Source of the DNA: Sphingobium fontiphilum
Lineage (GTDB): Bacteria > Pseudomonadota > Alphaproteobacteria > Sphingomonadales > Sphingomonadaceae
Length of the DNA stretch: 64,000 nt
NCBI RefSeq assembly: GCF_014196635.1
Contig: NZ_JACIEB010000003.1
Span: 62,001 to 126,000 of the forward strand
Reading direction: 5' to 3'
The translations under genes were made by a program, and so were the position numbers. Of this stretch, positions 35,497 through 44,203 are shown in pieces. Under the pieces are notes generated by a model. It did not search any database and was not told the DNA's origin. It saw nothing but the letters and a program-made list of their open reading frames with translations. The stretch's first letter is position 1; each line of letters starts with the position of its first letter.

Positions 35497-35979
35497 ATGC
35501 GACGCCTTATTGCGCCCCTGATCATCGCCATGAGCATAGCCACGCCAGCCATCGCGCGGGATTCGCTGGGCGTTTTCGAACGCTGGGGCGCCTTTCGCGA
35601 CCCGGCCGGCCCCCGCTGCTTCGCGATTGCGCAGCCGGTGAAGCCCGACCGCTCCGCCGCTTTCGCCGCCATCGGATATTGGCCCGCCCGGCATGTGCGC
35701 GGACAGGTCAACCTGCGCCTCAGCCGTCAACGGCGGCCTGACACGCCGGTGCGGCTGGCGGTCGGCGACCGGCGCTTCACGCTGGTTGCGGGCGCGGCCG
35801 ACGCCTGGGCCGCCGACGCCCGCGCCGACGCGGCGATCATCGCCGCCATCCGTTCGGGCACATCCATGGCGGTGGAGGCTACAGACCGTTCGGGCCGCAT
35901 CTTCGCCGACGCCTATGCCCTGCGCGGCGCGGCGACGGCCATCGACGCCGCGGCTTTGGGTTGCGCGCGGCGGCGCTGA
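35497..35979 (+). CDS. Exported hypothetical protein, IalB-like
   Basis: A 160-residue protein with a signal peptide ([19 protein letters not shown]). The mature part, with [18 protein letters not shown], a basic central stretch, a [15 protein letters not shown] block and [19 protein letters not shown] at the end, resembles invasion-associated locus B (IalB)-like proteins. Two cysteines could pair. The start at 35497 puts the leader at the N-terminus; longer in-frame starts exist from 35401. It precedes rlmN by 43 bases. The function is unknown. Confidence 0.65.
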   Translation: MRRLIAPLIIAMSIATPAIARDSLGVFERWGAFRDPAGPRCFAIAQPVKPDRSAAFAAIGYWPARHVRGQVNLRLSRQRRPDTPVRLAVGDRRFTLVAGAADAWAADARADAAIIAAIRSGTSMAVEATDRSGRIFADAYALRGAATAIDAAALGCARRR

Positions 35980-36022
35980 GCGCCTGCTTCCACAATCGCG
36001 GAAAATGCATTATGGGCGGCGG

Positions 36023-37282
36023 ATGCAGACAGCCGCCAATCCCTTGATGCCGATCCCCGGCCTTATCGACCCTGTGCCCGTGCCGCGCGCGGTGACGCCG
36101 CGGGAGGATGGGCGCGTCGACCTGATGGGGCTGGCGCGCGACCAGATTCGGGCCGTGCTGGAAAGCGCGGGGCTGGACGCGAAGCAGGCCAAGCTGCGTT
36201 CGAAACAGCTTTTCCACTGGCTCTATCATCGCGGCGAAACCGATTTCGAGGCGATGACCGACCTTGCCAAGCCGATGCGTGGATGGATGGCGGCGCGCTT
36301 CGTCGTCGGCCGCCCGACCGTGGTGGAAGCCCAGGTGTCGAGCGACGGCACCCGCAAATGGCTGCTCCGTTCCGACGACGGGCAGGATTATGAAATGGTC
36401 TTCATCCCCGACGCGGACCGGGGCACATTGTGCGTGTCGAGCCAGGTCGGCTGCACGCTCAACTGCCGTTTCTGCCACACCGGCACGATGCGGCTGGTCC
36501 GCAACCTGACGCCGGGCGAGATCGTGGGACAGGTGATGCTGGCCCGCGACACGCTGGGCGAATGGCCGCGCGGCAATATGGGCGGCGCGGCCGAGGATGA
36601 GGATGAGGACGCCCCCCAATACTCCACCGACGGGCGGATGCTGACCAACATCGTGATGATGGGCATGGGCGAGCCGCTCTATAATTTCGATCATGTGCGC
36701 GATGCGCTCAAAGTGGTGATGGACGGCGATGGCCTGGCCCTCTCGCGCCGCCGCATCACCCTGTCGACCAGCGGCGTGGTGCCGATGATGGCGCGGGCGA
36801 GCCAGGAAATCGGCGTGAACCTCGCCGTCTCGCTCCATGCCGTGACCAAGGAAGTGCGCGACGAACTCGTCCCCCTCAACCGCAAATATGGGATCGAGGA
36901 ACTGCTCCAGGCCTGCGCCGATTATCCCAGAGCCAGCAACGCCCGCCGCATCACATTCGAATATGTGATGATCAGGGACAAGAATGACAGCGATGCCGAT
37001 GCGCGCGAACTGGTCCGCCTGATCCGCAAATATAAGCTCCCGGCGAAGGTCAACCTGATCCCCTTCAACCCCTGGCCGGGCACGGATTATGAATGTTCGA
37101 CGCCCGAACGCATCCGCGCGTTCAGCAGCATCGTGTTCGAAGGCGGCATCAGCGCCCCGGTGCGCACGCCGCGCGGGCGCGACATCATGGCCGCCTGTGG
37201 CCAGCTTAAATCGGCGAGCGAGAAGAAAAGCCGGGCCGAGCTGGACCGACTGGCCGCCGAAAAACAGGCCGCGCTTGGTTGA
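36023..37282 (+). CDS. rlmN: 23S rRNA/tRNA adenine-C2 methyltransferase
   Basis: A 419-residue radical-SAM methyltransferase that makes m2A in 23S rRNA and some tRNAs. The cluster motif CTLNCRFC is present, as are the [10 protein letters not shown] stretch and the C-terminal Cys in DIMAACGQL that forms the methyl-carrying pair. An acidic insert (AEDEDEDAP) about residue 190 is common in alphaproteobacterial RlmN. ATG 36023 ([13 protein letters not shown]) has GGGCGG before it; ATG 36005 would add six residues. A strong terminator lies 160 bases downstream. Confidence 0.95.
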   Translation: MQTAANPLMPIPGLIDPVPVPRAVTPREDGRVDLMGLARDQIRAVLESAGLDAKQAKLRSKQLFHWLYHRGETDFEAMTDLAKPMRGWMAARFVVGRPTVVEAQVSSDGTRKWLLRSDDGQDYEMVFIPDADRGTLCVSSQVGCTLNCRFCHTGTMRLVRNLTPGEIVGQVMLARDTLGEWPRGNMGGAAEDEDEDAPQYSTDGRMLTNIVMMGMGEPLYNFDHVRDALKVVMDGDGLALSRRRITLSTSGVVPMMARASQEIGVNLAVSLHAVTKEVRDELVPLNRKYGIEELLQACADYPRASNARRITFEYVMIRDKNDSDADARELVRLIRKYKLPAKVNLIPFNPWPGTDYECSTPERIRAFSSIVFEGGISAPVRTPRGRDIMAACGQLKSASEKKSRAELDRLAAEKQAALG

Positions 37283-37440
37283 CGCCACCTTGCCGCCGCG
37301 ATAGCGCCAATCGCATGGACCGCCAGAACGCCCCTGCCATTCAACAAACCCTGCCTTGTGCGGGGCCGCTGGCGTGGGCGTGGGAAAGAGTGGGCGGCTG
37401 AAGAGCCTTCCCGCCGATCCTGCCAAACCATGATCCAGCA

Positions 37441-37466
37441 AACCCCGCCCGAACGGCGGGGTTTTT
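37441..37466 (+). terminator. Intrinsic terminator after rlmN
   Basis: AACCCCGCC (37441-37449) and GGCGGGGTT (37455-37463) make a perfect 9-bp stem followed by a T-run through 37466. The 158-base 3' region before it (37283-37440) has no convincing gene on either strand. Confidence 0.9.
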
Positions 37467-37506
37467 CTTTGCCCGTCGTCCGGGCATGATGAAAGGACGC
37501 ACTGAT

Positions 37507-37941
37507 ATGACGACGACGACGAACGAAGCGGAAATAGAGCGAATCGCGACCGGCTTTTGCGATCACAGCCTGCCCAAAGAGGAATGGACCCATGCCGCCC
37601 ATTTTTCGACGGCGCTATGGCTGATGATGAAGCGGCCGGATGTGAACCCGGAACGGGACATGCCGGACATGATCCGACGCTATAATGAAAGCGTGGGCGG
37701 CGTGAACAGCGACACGTCCGGTTACCATGAAACCATCACGCAAGCGTCGCTGCGCGCGGCCCGTGCGCTGATCGCCACACTGCCCGCCGGTGCGGGCGTG
37801 GCCGAAGCCTTCGCCGCGCTGATGGGCTCGCCATTGGGCGACAAGGACTGGCCCCTCGCGCACTGGACACGCGAGCGGCTGATGTCGGTGGAGGCGCGGC
37901 GGGCATGGATGGAGCCGGATCTCAGGCCGCTGGCCGAATGA
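37507..37941 (+). CDS. Conserved hypothetical protein
   Basis: A 144-residue soluble protein with no signal peptide. Conserved-looking segments are EEWTHAAHFSTALWLM, MIRRYNESVGGVN and GYHETITQASLRA, with invariant-type His, Tyr and Glu residues; I recognise this as a widespread family without known function. ATG 37507 has AGGA nine bases upstream; the longer start at 37486 lacks one. It ends at a bidirectional hairpin shared with the convergent barrel gene. Confidence 0.75.
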   Translation: MTTTTNEAEIERIATGFCDHSLPKEEWTHAAHFSTALWLMMKRPDVNPERDMPDMIRRYNESVGGVNSDTSGYHETITQASLRAARALIATLPAGAGVAEAFAALMGSPLGDKDWPLAHWTRERLMSVEARRAWMEPDLRPLAE

Positions 37942-37952
37942 CCGGCAATAGA

Positions 37953-37980
37953 AAAGGGCGACCCGCAAGGGCCGCCCTTT
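37953..37980. terminator. Bidirectional terminator hairpin
   Basis: AAAGGGCG (37953-37960) and CGCCCTTT (37973-37980) pair around a 12-base loop between two convergent genes; on the minus strand the stem runs into four U. Confidence 0.7.
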
Positions 37981-38005
37981 CCCGTTCACACCGTTCCGAG
38001 AGGGA

Positions 38006-38548
38006 TCAGAAACGGATGCCGAGGCCGGCGACGACCTGGTTGCGCTCCACATCGCCTTCGTAGTTCGAATAGCGATATTCGCCCTTCACGAACATGTTGC
38101 CGCCCAGCTTATATTCCAGGCCCAGGCCGGCGCGGATGCCGTCGCCATTGTCGCCGCCGAAACCGTCGGTTTCGATGCGGGCGTTGGTGTAGCCGACCTT
38201 GGCATAGGCAAGCGCCTTGTCGCCGATCACGAAGCCGACGCGACCGCCGACATAGATGTCGCGAGCAGCGTCTACGTCAACGCCGGCAACGGTGCGCTTC
38301 GCGGTCGAATCGGCGATTTCGGCTTCGACACCGAACACGGCCCCGCCAGCCTGGAAGTCATAGCCGAGGCCCAGACCATAGAGGACGCCGTCGGGCGTGC
38401 CCAGGCCGTTGCTGTTGGTGTCCAGCGAGTCATAACCGGCCAGAACTTCGGCGCGGGGGCCCGAGAAGGACGCGGCGTCCTGCGCCATGGCGGGAGCGGA
38501 CACGGCAACGGCGGCAGCAGCAACGGCTGCGAAAATCACAGTCTTCAT
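38006..38548 (-). CDS. Outer-membrane beta-barrel protein (OmpA/porin-like, paralogue 1)
   Basis: A 180-residue outer-membrane protein: signal peptide (cleavage near APAMAQ), then an 8-strand-sized barrel rich in alternating Gly/aromatic strands (GVLYGLGLGYDFQAGG, DIYVGGRVGF, LAYAKVGYTNARIE, KGEYRYSNYE) ending in Phe, as the BAM complex requires. It fits the Omp25/OmpW-like small barrels of alphaproteobacteria. GAGG precedes ATG 38548. It is a close paralogue of the gene at 38847-39413. The function is unknown, probably structural. Confidence 0.85.
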   Translation of the reverse strand: MKTVIFAAVAAAAVAVSAPAMAQDAASFSGPRAEVLAGYDSLDTNSNGLGTPDGVLYGLGLGYDFQAGGAVFGVEAEIADSTAKRTVAGVDVDAARDIYVGGRVGFVIGDKALAYAKVGYTNARIETDGFGGDNGDGIRAGLGLEYKLGGNMFVKGEYRYSNYEGDVERNQVVAGLGIRF

Positions 38549-38570
38549 AGAAACCTCAATGTTCAAATAT

Positions 38571-38596
38571 AAAGATGAAGAAACTCATCTTTTTTT
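38571..38596. other. Hairpin with T-run in leader of outer-membrane protein gene
   Basis: AAAGATGA (38571-38578) and TCATCTTT (38585-38592) form a perfect 8-bp stem, followed on the plus strand by T through 38596. It looks like a plus-strand terminator, yet no plus-strand gene ends here. On the minus strand it lies 22-44 bases before the barrel start codon and may fold the leader RNA. Confidence 0.5.
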
Positions 38597-38802
38597 CAAT
38601 GATGATGCAAGGACTTCGCAATATTTGTTCAAAATCCTCCTGCACCTTCTGTATCTTATATGATCAGAAAGCTGTGACCTGCATCACGATCACGCAGGGC
38701 GCATTTAGGATCGACAGATTATTTTGCAAAGAGGCCTGTGCATTATTTTCAAGCAATTTCAGCCATGTGTTGCAAAACAGTGACATGCGCCGGAACAGGA
38801 AA
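38597..38802. other. AT-rich non-coding gap between barrel paralogues
   Basis: The spacer between the two outer-membrane genes (38549-38846 in all) is much lower in GC than its neighbours. Apart from the two hairpins listed separately I see no gene, tRNA or convincing promoter. It should contain the promoter of the left barrel gene on the minus strand. Confidence 0.5.
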
Positions 38803-38838
38803 GGCCGGAAGGACAGTAAAAAGCGCGCCCTTCCGGCC
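38803..38838 (-). terminator. Hairpin after second barrel gene
   Basis: GGCCGGAAGG (38803-38812) and CCTTCCGGCC (38829-38838) form a perfect 10-bp stem just past the stop of the minus-strand barrel gene. Only a short U-rich tail follows. Confidence 0.6.
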
Positions 38839-38846
38839 CATTTCGA

Positions 38847-39413
38847 TCAGAAGCGAATGCCGAGGCCGGTCACCAACTGGTGGCGCGAGAGGCCCGCTTC
38901 ATAGTTGGAATAGCGATATTCCCCCTTCAGGAAGATATTGCGGGCGAGGCGATATTCGAGCCCGGCGCCCAGACGCAGGCCATCGGCATTGCCGCCACCG
39001 CTGATCGTGCCGCCGCCTTCGCCACCGGCCGCCTCTTCATATTTGAACCGGGCGTTGGTGTAGCCAGCCTTGGCATAGGCCAGCGCCTTCTCGCTGATGG
39101 GAACGCCGATGCGCGCGCCGATATAGAGGTCGCGGTCGGTCACGGTGCGGCCAATGGCGTCGCTCTGTTTGGTGGTCGAATCGGACACTTCGCCTTCCAG
39201 ACCCAGGATGACGCCGCCCATGGCGAAGTCGTAACCGGCGTTAAGGCCATAAAGCAGGCCGTCAGCCGACTTCGCGCCATCGGCATCGACATTGTCATAG
39301 CCGGTAATGATCTCGACGCGCGGGCCAGTGAAGGCGGATGTTTCCTGAGCGAATGCCGGAGCCGAAATGAAGCATAGAGCGAACGAAGCAACAAAAATCG
39401 TGATCTTTTTCAT
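38847..39413 (-). CDS. Outer-membrane beta-barrel protein (paralogue 2)
   Basis: A 188-residue small barrel with a lysine-start signal peptide (KKITIFVASFALCFISAPAFA). Strand motifs and the C-terminal KGEYRYSNYE...GLGIRF match the neighbour at 38006-38548, so the two arose by tandem duplication. It differs by a Gly-rich loop (GGEGGGTISGGG) near residue 130, likely surface-exposed. ATG 39413 is favoured; ATG 39422 is possible. A separate AT-rich upstream region suggests independent expression. Confidence 0.85.
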   Translation of the reverse strand: MKKITIFVASFALCFISAPAFAQETSAFTGPRVEIITGYDNVDADGAKSADGLLYGLNAGYDFAMGGVILGLEGEVSDSTTKQSDAIGRTVTDRDLYIGARIGVPISEKALAYAKAGYTNARFKYEEAAGGEGGGTISGGGNADGLRLGAGLEYRLARNIFLKGEYRYSNYEAGLSRHQLVTGLGIRF

Positions 39414-39666
39414 ATTACCCATCTCTAATATTAGTCGAACGACCAAAATGATTGACAGGCGACCTGAGTTTACATCCCTGGATGGAGGATATTATTATTC
39501 TAAATTAATCCATCATTACAAATCGACTATTTGGTTCCCTTGCGGAGCGGCCACTGCCTCAACGAAGGAGTTCATGGCTATGGCGATTCGACAAACAACA
39601 TCAACGATGACGCGAACGACATGATCGCGGGTGACGTCCCGCCGCTTTCGGGATAATCTCGCCATC
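39414..39666. other. AT-rich divergent gap with a possible Thr-rich mini-ORF
   Basis: This region separates the second barrel gene from the cytochrome b gene. It contains a 16-codon reading frame, 39574-39624 (MAMAIRQTTSTMTRTT), with AAGGAG at 39565-39570 and a hairpin, GCGGG/CCCGC (39627-39642), straight after its stop. Six of 16 codons are Thr. It may be a leader peptide or chance; nothing else is seen here. Confidence 0.35.
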
Positions 39667-40386
39667 ATGGAGCCTGCGCCCGCCTCTCCCCCCGACTATG
39701 CCAAGCGCCATCGCCTCTCGACGCGCCTGTGGCACTGGCTGAACGCCCTGCTGCTCTATGTGCTGTTCACCAGCGGCCTGGGCATCTTCAACGCTCATCC
39801 CCGACTCTATTGGGGGCAATTTGGCGCCAATTTCGACACGCCCTGGCTGGTGCTGGACCGTTTCCCCGGCTGGATCACCCTGCCCGCGCTTTATAATCTG
39901 GCGATGTCGCGCCACTGGCATCTGACCGCCGCCCCCATTTTCGCCTTCGCCCTGCTCGCCTATATGCTCTGGAGTCTGGGCAACCGGCATGTCGCGCGCG
40001 ACCTGGCGTTCAACCGCGCCGAACTCGCCCCGCGCCAAATATGGCGGGACATCATCGACCATGCCCGGTTGCGATTCCCGACCGGAACGGCGGCGCTGCG
40101 CTACAATGTCCTGCAAAAGGGCAGCTATGTGGCGGTCATTTTCATCCTGTTGCCGCTCATCATCCTGACCGGCCTCACCATGTCGCCGGGCATGAACGCG
40201 GCCTGGCCCTGGCTCGTCGACCTGTTCGGCGGGCGGCAATCGGCGCGGACCATCCATTTCCTGACCGCCTTCGCGCTCGCCGCCTTCTTCGTCGTGCATA
40301 TCGCAATGGTGCTGCTGGCGGGGCCGTTCAACGAAGTGCGCTCCATGGTAACCGGATGGTATCGCGTGCCGAAGGAACGGGCATGA
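39667..40386 (+). CDS. Cytochrome b membrane subunit (b561 / thiosulfate reductase type)
   Basis: A 239-residue membrane protein with four predicted helices and haem-ligand-type histidines in HRLSTRLWHWLNALLLY, the mid-protein SRHWHLTAAPIF, TIHFLTAFALAAFFVVHIA. It resembles the diheme cytochrome b subunits that take electrons from quinol to periplasmic molybdoenzymes. ATG 39667 follows GGGATAA. Its stop overlaps the molybdoenzyme start by four bases (ATGA), so the two proteins are very likely partners. Confidence 0.87.
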   Translation: MEPAPASPPDYAKRHRLSTRLWHWLNALLLYVLFTSGLGIFNAHPRLYWGQFGANFDTPWLVLDRFPGWITLPALYNLAMSRHWHLTAAPIFAFALLAYMLWSLGNRHVARDLAFNRAELAPRQIWRDIIDHARLRFPTGTAALRYNVLQKGSYVAVIFILLPLIILTGLTMSPGMNAAWPWLVDLFGGRQSARTIHFLTAFALAAFFVVHIAMVLLAGPFNEVRSMVTGWYRVPKERA

Positions 40387-41135
40387 GCATCATCATCACC
40401 CGCCGCGCACTGGTGCTGGGCGCCGCCGCGACGCTGGCCGGATGCGACCGGCTGGCCAGCAACGCCACCATCCGCCGCGCGCTGTTTTCGGCCGAGAATT
40501 TCCATCAATGGGCGCAACGCAGCCTGATGGCGCGCAACGCCATGGCCCGCGAGTTTCACCCCGACCAGATTTCGCCCATCTTCCGCGCCAACGGCACCGC
40601 CAACCCCAACACCCCGGAATATAAGGCGCTGTGGCGCGGCGGCTTTGCCGACTGGCGGCTGCGCGTCACGGGCCTTGTCGACCGGCCGCTGTCCCTGTCG
40701 CTGGCGCAATTCCACGCCATGCCCCATCGCGAACAGATCACCCGCCATGATTGCGTGGAAGGGTGGAGCGCCATCGGCAAATGGCGCGGCGTGCCCCTGT
40801 CGCTGATCCTGAACGCGGCGCGGATGCGCGACACGGCCCGCTATATCGTGCTGCGCTGCGCCGACGACATGGGCGGGGGCAAGGCCTATTATGAAAGCAT
40901 CGACATGGTCGACGCCTTCCACCCGCAAACCATCCTGGCCTTCGCGCTGAACGACCGGCCGCTGAGCGTCGCCAACGGCGCGCCGCTGCGCCTGCGGGTC
41001 GAGCGACAATTGGGTTACAAGCAGGCGAAATATCTGATGGCCATCGAAGCGGTGAACAGCCTGTCGCAAATCGGCCGGGGCAAGGGCGGATTCTGGGAAG
41101 ACCATGCGGGCTATGACTGGTATGCCGGCATTTGA
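40383..41135 (+). CDS. Sulfite-oxidase-fold molybdopterin oxidoreductase, Tat lipoprotein
   Basis: A 250-residue molybdoenzyme of the sulfite oxidase fold. The leader combines a twin-arginine (TRRALVLG) with a lipobox LAGC (Cys21), and Asp at +2, suggesting export folded and anchoring to the inner membrane. The molybdenum-ligand Cys is Cys124 in RHDCVEGW, with WRGVPLSLIL after it. Its cytochrome b partner is encoded directly upstream with a 4-base overlap. It is not MsrP/MsrQ (MsrQ has another fold). The substrate is unknown. Confidence 0.87.
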   Translation: MSIIITRRALVLGAAATLAGCDRLASNATIRRALFSAENFHQWAQRSLMARNAMAREFHPDQISPIFRANGTANPNTPEYKALWRGGFADWRLRVTGLVDRPLSLSLAQFHAMPHREQITRHDCVEGWSAIGKWRGVPLSLILNAARMRDTARYIVLRCADDMGGGKAYYESIDMVDAFHPQTILAFALNDRPLSVANGAPLRLRVERQLGYKQAKYLMAIEAVNSLSQIGRGKGGFWEDHAGYDWYAGI

Positions 41136-41166
41136 CCATCTCCCTCCCAACTGACAGTCTGGACCC

Positions 41167-42417
41167 ATGAAGCTATTGGACCGCGTTCTTGGTCGACTGG
41201 TGCGCAAGGGCCAGTTGAGCATCCTCTATGCCGACGGCCGCCGCGCCACTTTGGGGCAGCCCGACCCCGATTTTCCCACCATGGCGATGCGCTTTGCCGA
41301 CCGGCGCGTACCCATGGACATCATCCGCGATCCCCGTCTCGGCCTGGCCGAAGCATGGATCGACGGGCGGATTGTGCTGGAGGGCGGGTCGATCATGGAT
41401 CTTGTCTCCATGGTGCGCGCCAACAATGCGTGGGAGGATGGCCGCGCCATCAGCGACAAGGGGCCGTTCGCCCGCAGCTTCAAATCCTTCCGCCAGCGCG
41501 TCTGGCGGGCCAATCACCGTTCGCGGTCAAAGGCAAATGTCGCCCATCACTACGATCTTTCGGGCGCTCTCTACGCGCTGTTCCTTGACCGCGACCGCCA
41601 ATATAGCTGCGCCTACTGGCCCGACGCCGACAATGAAGCGGGCATCGGCCTTGACCAGGCGCAGGAGGACAAGAAGGCGCATATCGCCGCCAAGCTGCAC
41701 CTTAAACCGGGCATGAAGGTGCTGGACATTGGCTGCGGATGGGGCGGCATGGCGCTCTATCTCCACCGCATGTGCGGCGTCGACGTGACCGGCATCACTT
41801 TGTCGGAGGAACAGTTGAAGGTTGCGCGCCAGCGGGCGCAGGATGCGGGCGTCGCCGATCATGTCCGGTTCGAACTGATCGACTATCGCGACATGCAGGG
41901 CCAGTTCGACCGGATCGTGTCGGTGGGCATGTTCGAACATGTCGGCACCGCCCATTATCGGGCATTCTATACCAAATGCCGCGACCTGCTGACCCGTGAC
42001 GGGGTGATGCTGATCCACACCATCGGCCGGGTCGACGGGCCGGGCATCACCGACGCCTTCACCCAGAAATATATCTTCCCCGGCGGCTATATTCCGGCGC
42101 TATCCGAAATGATCCAGGGCAGCGAAGGCACGCGCCTGATGGTCACGGACGTGGAGGTGCTGCGCATCCATTATGGCCTGACCATCCGGGAATGGTACAA
42201 GCGGACGGAAGCCCACAAGGCGGAGATCATCGCCCTGTATGACGAGCGCTTCTATCGCCTGTGGACCTTCTACCTCGCGGGCGCGGCGACGGTGTTCGAA
42301 CATGGCGGCATGGTGAACTACCAGGTCCAATATGTGCGCGACCGCCGCACATTGCCCATCACCCGCGACTATATGGCCGAGGCGGAAGCGGACCTGCGAC
42401 GGGCGAGCGTCGGGTGA
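41167..42417 (+). CDS. cfa: Cyclopropane-fatty-acyl-phospholipid synthase
   Basis: A 416-residue SAM-dependent enzyme that adds a methylene bridge to unsaturated phospholipid chains. The N-terminal lipid-binding part precedes a methyltransferase core with VAHHYDLSGALYALFLD, LDIGCGWGGMALYLH, FDRIVSVGMFEHVG and the C-terminal YQVQYVRDR. It starts 31 bases after the molybdoenzyme stop, so it may share that transcript. Cfa protects membranes under acid or stationary stress in other bacteria. Confidence 0.94.
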   Translation: MKLLDRVLGRLVRKGQLSILYADGRRATLGQPDPDFPTMAMRFADRRVPMDIIRDPRLGLAEAWIDGRIVLEGGSIMDLVSMVRANNAWEDGRAISDKGPFARSFKSFRQRVWRANHRSRSKANVAHHYDLSGALYALFLDRDRQYSCAYWPDADNEAGIGLDQAQEDKKAHIAAKLHLKPGMKVLDIGCGWGGMALYLHRMCGVDVTGITLSEEQLKVARQRAQDAGVADHVRFELIDYRDMQGQFDRIVSVGMFEHVGTAHYRAFYTKCRDLLTRDGVMLIHTIGRVDGPGITDAFTQKYIFPGGYIPALSEMIQGSEGTRLMVTDVEVLRIHYGLTIREWYKRTEAHKAEIIALYDERFYRLWTFYLAGAATVFEHGGMVNYQVQYVRDRRTLPITRDYMAEAEADLRRASVG

Positions 42418-42518
42418 ACGGCCGCTGACAATCCCGTTCCCGGTCAATTCAGCCCGAATCGGGCAATTTCCCTCCTGCTCCACCGGACGCCCGGCGGACG
42501 CAGACAGGAGAGTTGGAT

Positions 42519-42821
42519 ATGACCATGTTCTGGAAAGGCGCGGCGGCGCTGTCATTGGCGATCACCGGGATGACCATGGCGGCGCCCGCCGCGCAGGCGC
42601 ATGACCGCGATCATCGCGCGGGCTGGCGCGACGGCCATCGCGACAACTGGCGCGGCTATCGCGAATACCGGTCGCACCGCGACTGGCGGCGGGACCGGCG
42701 CGACTGGCGACGCCATTACGCCTATCGCAACCAGTGGCGCGATTATCGTCGCCATTGCTGGACCGAATGGCGTTATAGCCCCTATTCCTATCGTAACATC
42801 CGCGTGCGCATCTGCCGCTGA
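42519..42821 (+). CDS. Small exported Arg/Trp/Tyr-rich protein
   Basis: A 100-residue protein with a signal peptide (ALSLAITGMTMAAPAAQA) and a very basic mature part full of R-D-W-R and H-R-D repeats, ending with two cysteines (RRHCW and RICR). It resembles RcnB-like or glycine-free basic periplasmic proteins in composition only. ATG 42519 has AGGAG eight bases upstream. The function is unknown. Confidence 0.7.
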   Translation: MTMFWKGAAALSLAITGMTMAAPAAQAHDRDHRAGWRDGHRDNWRGYREYRSHRDWRRDRRDWRRHYAYRNQWRDYRRHCWTEWRYSPYSYRNIRVRICR

Positions 42822-42896
42822 TCCGGCGGGCGGCGTGACCGTGCAGGGCGCGCCGTCCCCGTTGAAGACGCACGGCCGATAGGGCATGGTCGCGCC

Positions 42897-43319
42897 ATGA
42901 CCGATCCCATGCCTGTCATTTACAGCCTGCTTGCGGGCCTGCCCATCCTGCTCATCCATCTGGCCAGCGCCACCATCGTCTGGCTGGCGGCGCTGGCGCT
43001 ATACATGTGGATCACGCCGCATGACGAATTTGCTCTGATCCGCGCGAGCAACCAGTCGGCGGCGATCTCGCTGGGCGGCGCGGCCATCGGTCTGGCGATC
43101 CCGCTGGGCTTCTGCCTCGCCGCCTCCGTCAATGTGTGGGACATTGTGATCTGGGGCAGCGTCACGCTGGTCCTACAACTCATCGCCTTTCGCGCAGTGG
43201 ATTTCCTGCTGGGCTCGCTGTCCCGCCGGATCGAGGAGGATGAACGGTCCGCCGCCATCTTCCTGGCGATGATGAAGGCGGCCATCGCCTGCCTGACCGC
43301 CGCCGCCGTCGCCGGATAA
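42897..43319 (+). CDS. DUF350 family membrane protein
   Basis: A 140-residue inner-membrane protein with four hydrophobic helices. The middle, NQSAAISLGGAAIGLAIPLGFCLAAS, and FLLGSLSRRIEEDERSAAIFLAM at the end are the DUF350 pattern. Members often lie near stress or potassium-channel-like genes; their role is not established. It ends four bases before the protease gene, so the two are probably co-transcribed. Confidence 0.85.
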   Translation: MTDPMPVIYSLLAGLPILLIHLASATIVWLAALALYMWITPHDEFALIRASNQSAAISLGGAAIGLAIPLGFCLAASVNVWDIVIWGSVTLVLQLIAFRAVDFLLGSLSRRIEEDERSAAIFLAMMKAAIACLTAAAVAG

Positions 43320-43323
43320 GCCC

Positions 43324-44148
43324 ATGGCCCAGCGCCGTTCGGGCTGCCTTCCGCTGATATTGGGGCTGATCCTGATCGCGGTCTGGGTCGGCGGCGAGGA
43401 AAGCGACCTGCCGCCGCTCCAGACAGAGGCGTTCGATCCCCGCTCGCCGCGCCGCCCGCTGCCGCAATTCGAACGCGAAACCTATGTCATTCAGGATCGC
43501 GACGGGCCGGCGCGCGACAGCATGGGCACCGCCTTTGTCGTCGACAGCGACGGCGTATGGCTGACCGCCGAGCATGTCACCCATGGCTGCGCCCGTTTCG
43601 GGCTCGAGGAGGACGGCATGCCCATCGCCGTTTCGCGCGTGTTGGAAAGCCGCGAGGCGGACGTCGCTCTGATCCGGGACGGACAGCAAAGCGTCGCCAT
43701 TTTGCCGCTGACCGCACGAGCGCCCGAGCCGGGCGGTCTCGGTTATCATATGGGTTTCCCGGCGGGGGAACCCATGGTCGTGCAATCCGAGCTGATCGGC
43801 GCGGCCGACGCGCGCCGGGGCATGGCCGACAGCGCGGAACCCGTGCTGGTATGGGCCGAACGCAGCCGCCAGCCCGAACGCGACGGCACGCTCAGCGGCA
43901 TCAGCGGCGGCCCCACGCTCGGCGAGGACGGGCATGTCGTGGGCGTCAACAGCGCGTCGACCGACCGGCGCGGCCGGGTGCTGACGACTGATCCGGCCGC
44001 GGTTATACGGCTGGTCGAGGCCGCCCGCGCCGTTGACGAGCGCGCGCAACCCCGGCCGATTGCGGGACTGTCAGACGCCGACCGGCAATTCCGGCAATGG
44101 CTGGCCAGCGGCATCATCCGCCGCGCCTTTTGCGATGTCGACGATTGA
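43324..44148 (+). CDS. Trypsin-like serine protease, membrane-anchored
   Basis: A 274-residue protein with an N-terminal membrane anchor (about residues 8-24) and a chymotrypsin-fold domain. The triad is readable: His in LTAEHVTHGC, Asp in ADVALIRD, Ser in SGISGGPTLG. There is no PDZ domain, unlike DegP/HtrA. The C-terminal ~60 residues have no recognised domain. It probably acts in the periplasm. It sits between DUF350 and DUF3297 genes, with no functional link that I can prove. Confidence 0.85.
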   Translation: MAQRRSGCLPLILGLILIAVWVGGEESDLPPLQTEAFDPRSPRRPLPQFERETYVIQDRDGPARDSMGTAFVVDSDGVWLTAEHVTHGCARFGLEEDGMPIAVSRVLESREADVALIRDGQQSVAILPLTARAPEPGGLGYHMGFPAGEPMVVQSELIGAADARRGMADSAEPVLVWAERSRQPERDGTLSGISGGPTLGEDGHVVGVNSASTDRRGRVLTTDPAAVIRLVEAARAVDERAQPRPIAGLSDADRQFRQWLASGIIRRAFCDVDD

Positions 44149-44203
44149 CGCAGGCGATGACGAGGGGGTAGGCAGCGCGCCGGAAAATACAGGATTTGCC
44201 AGC

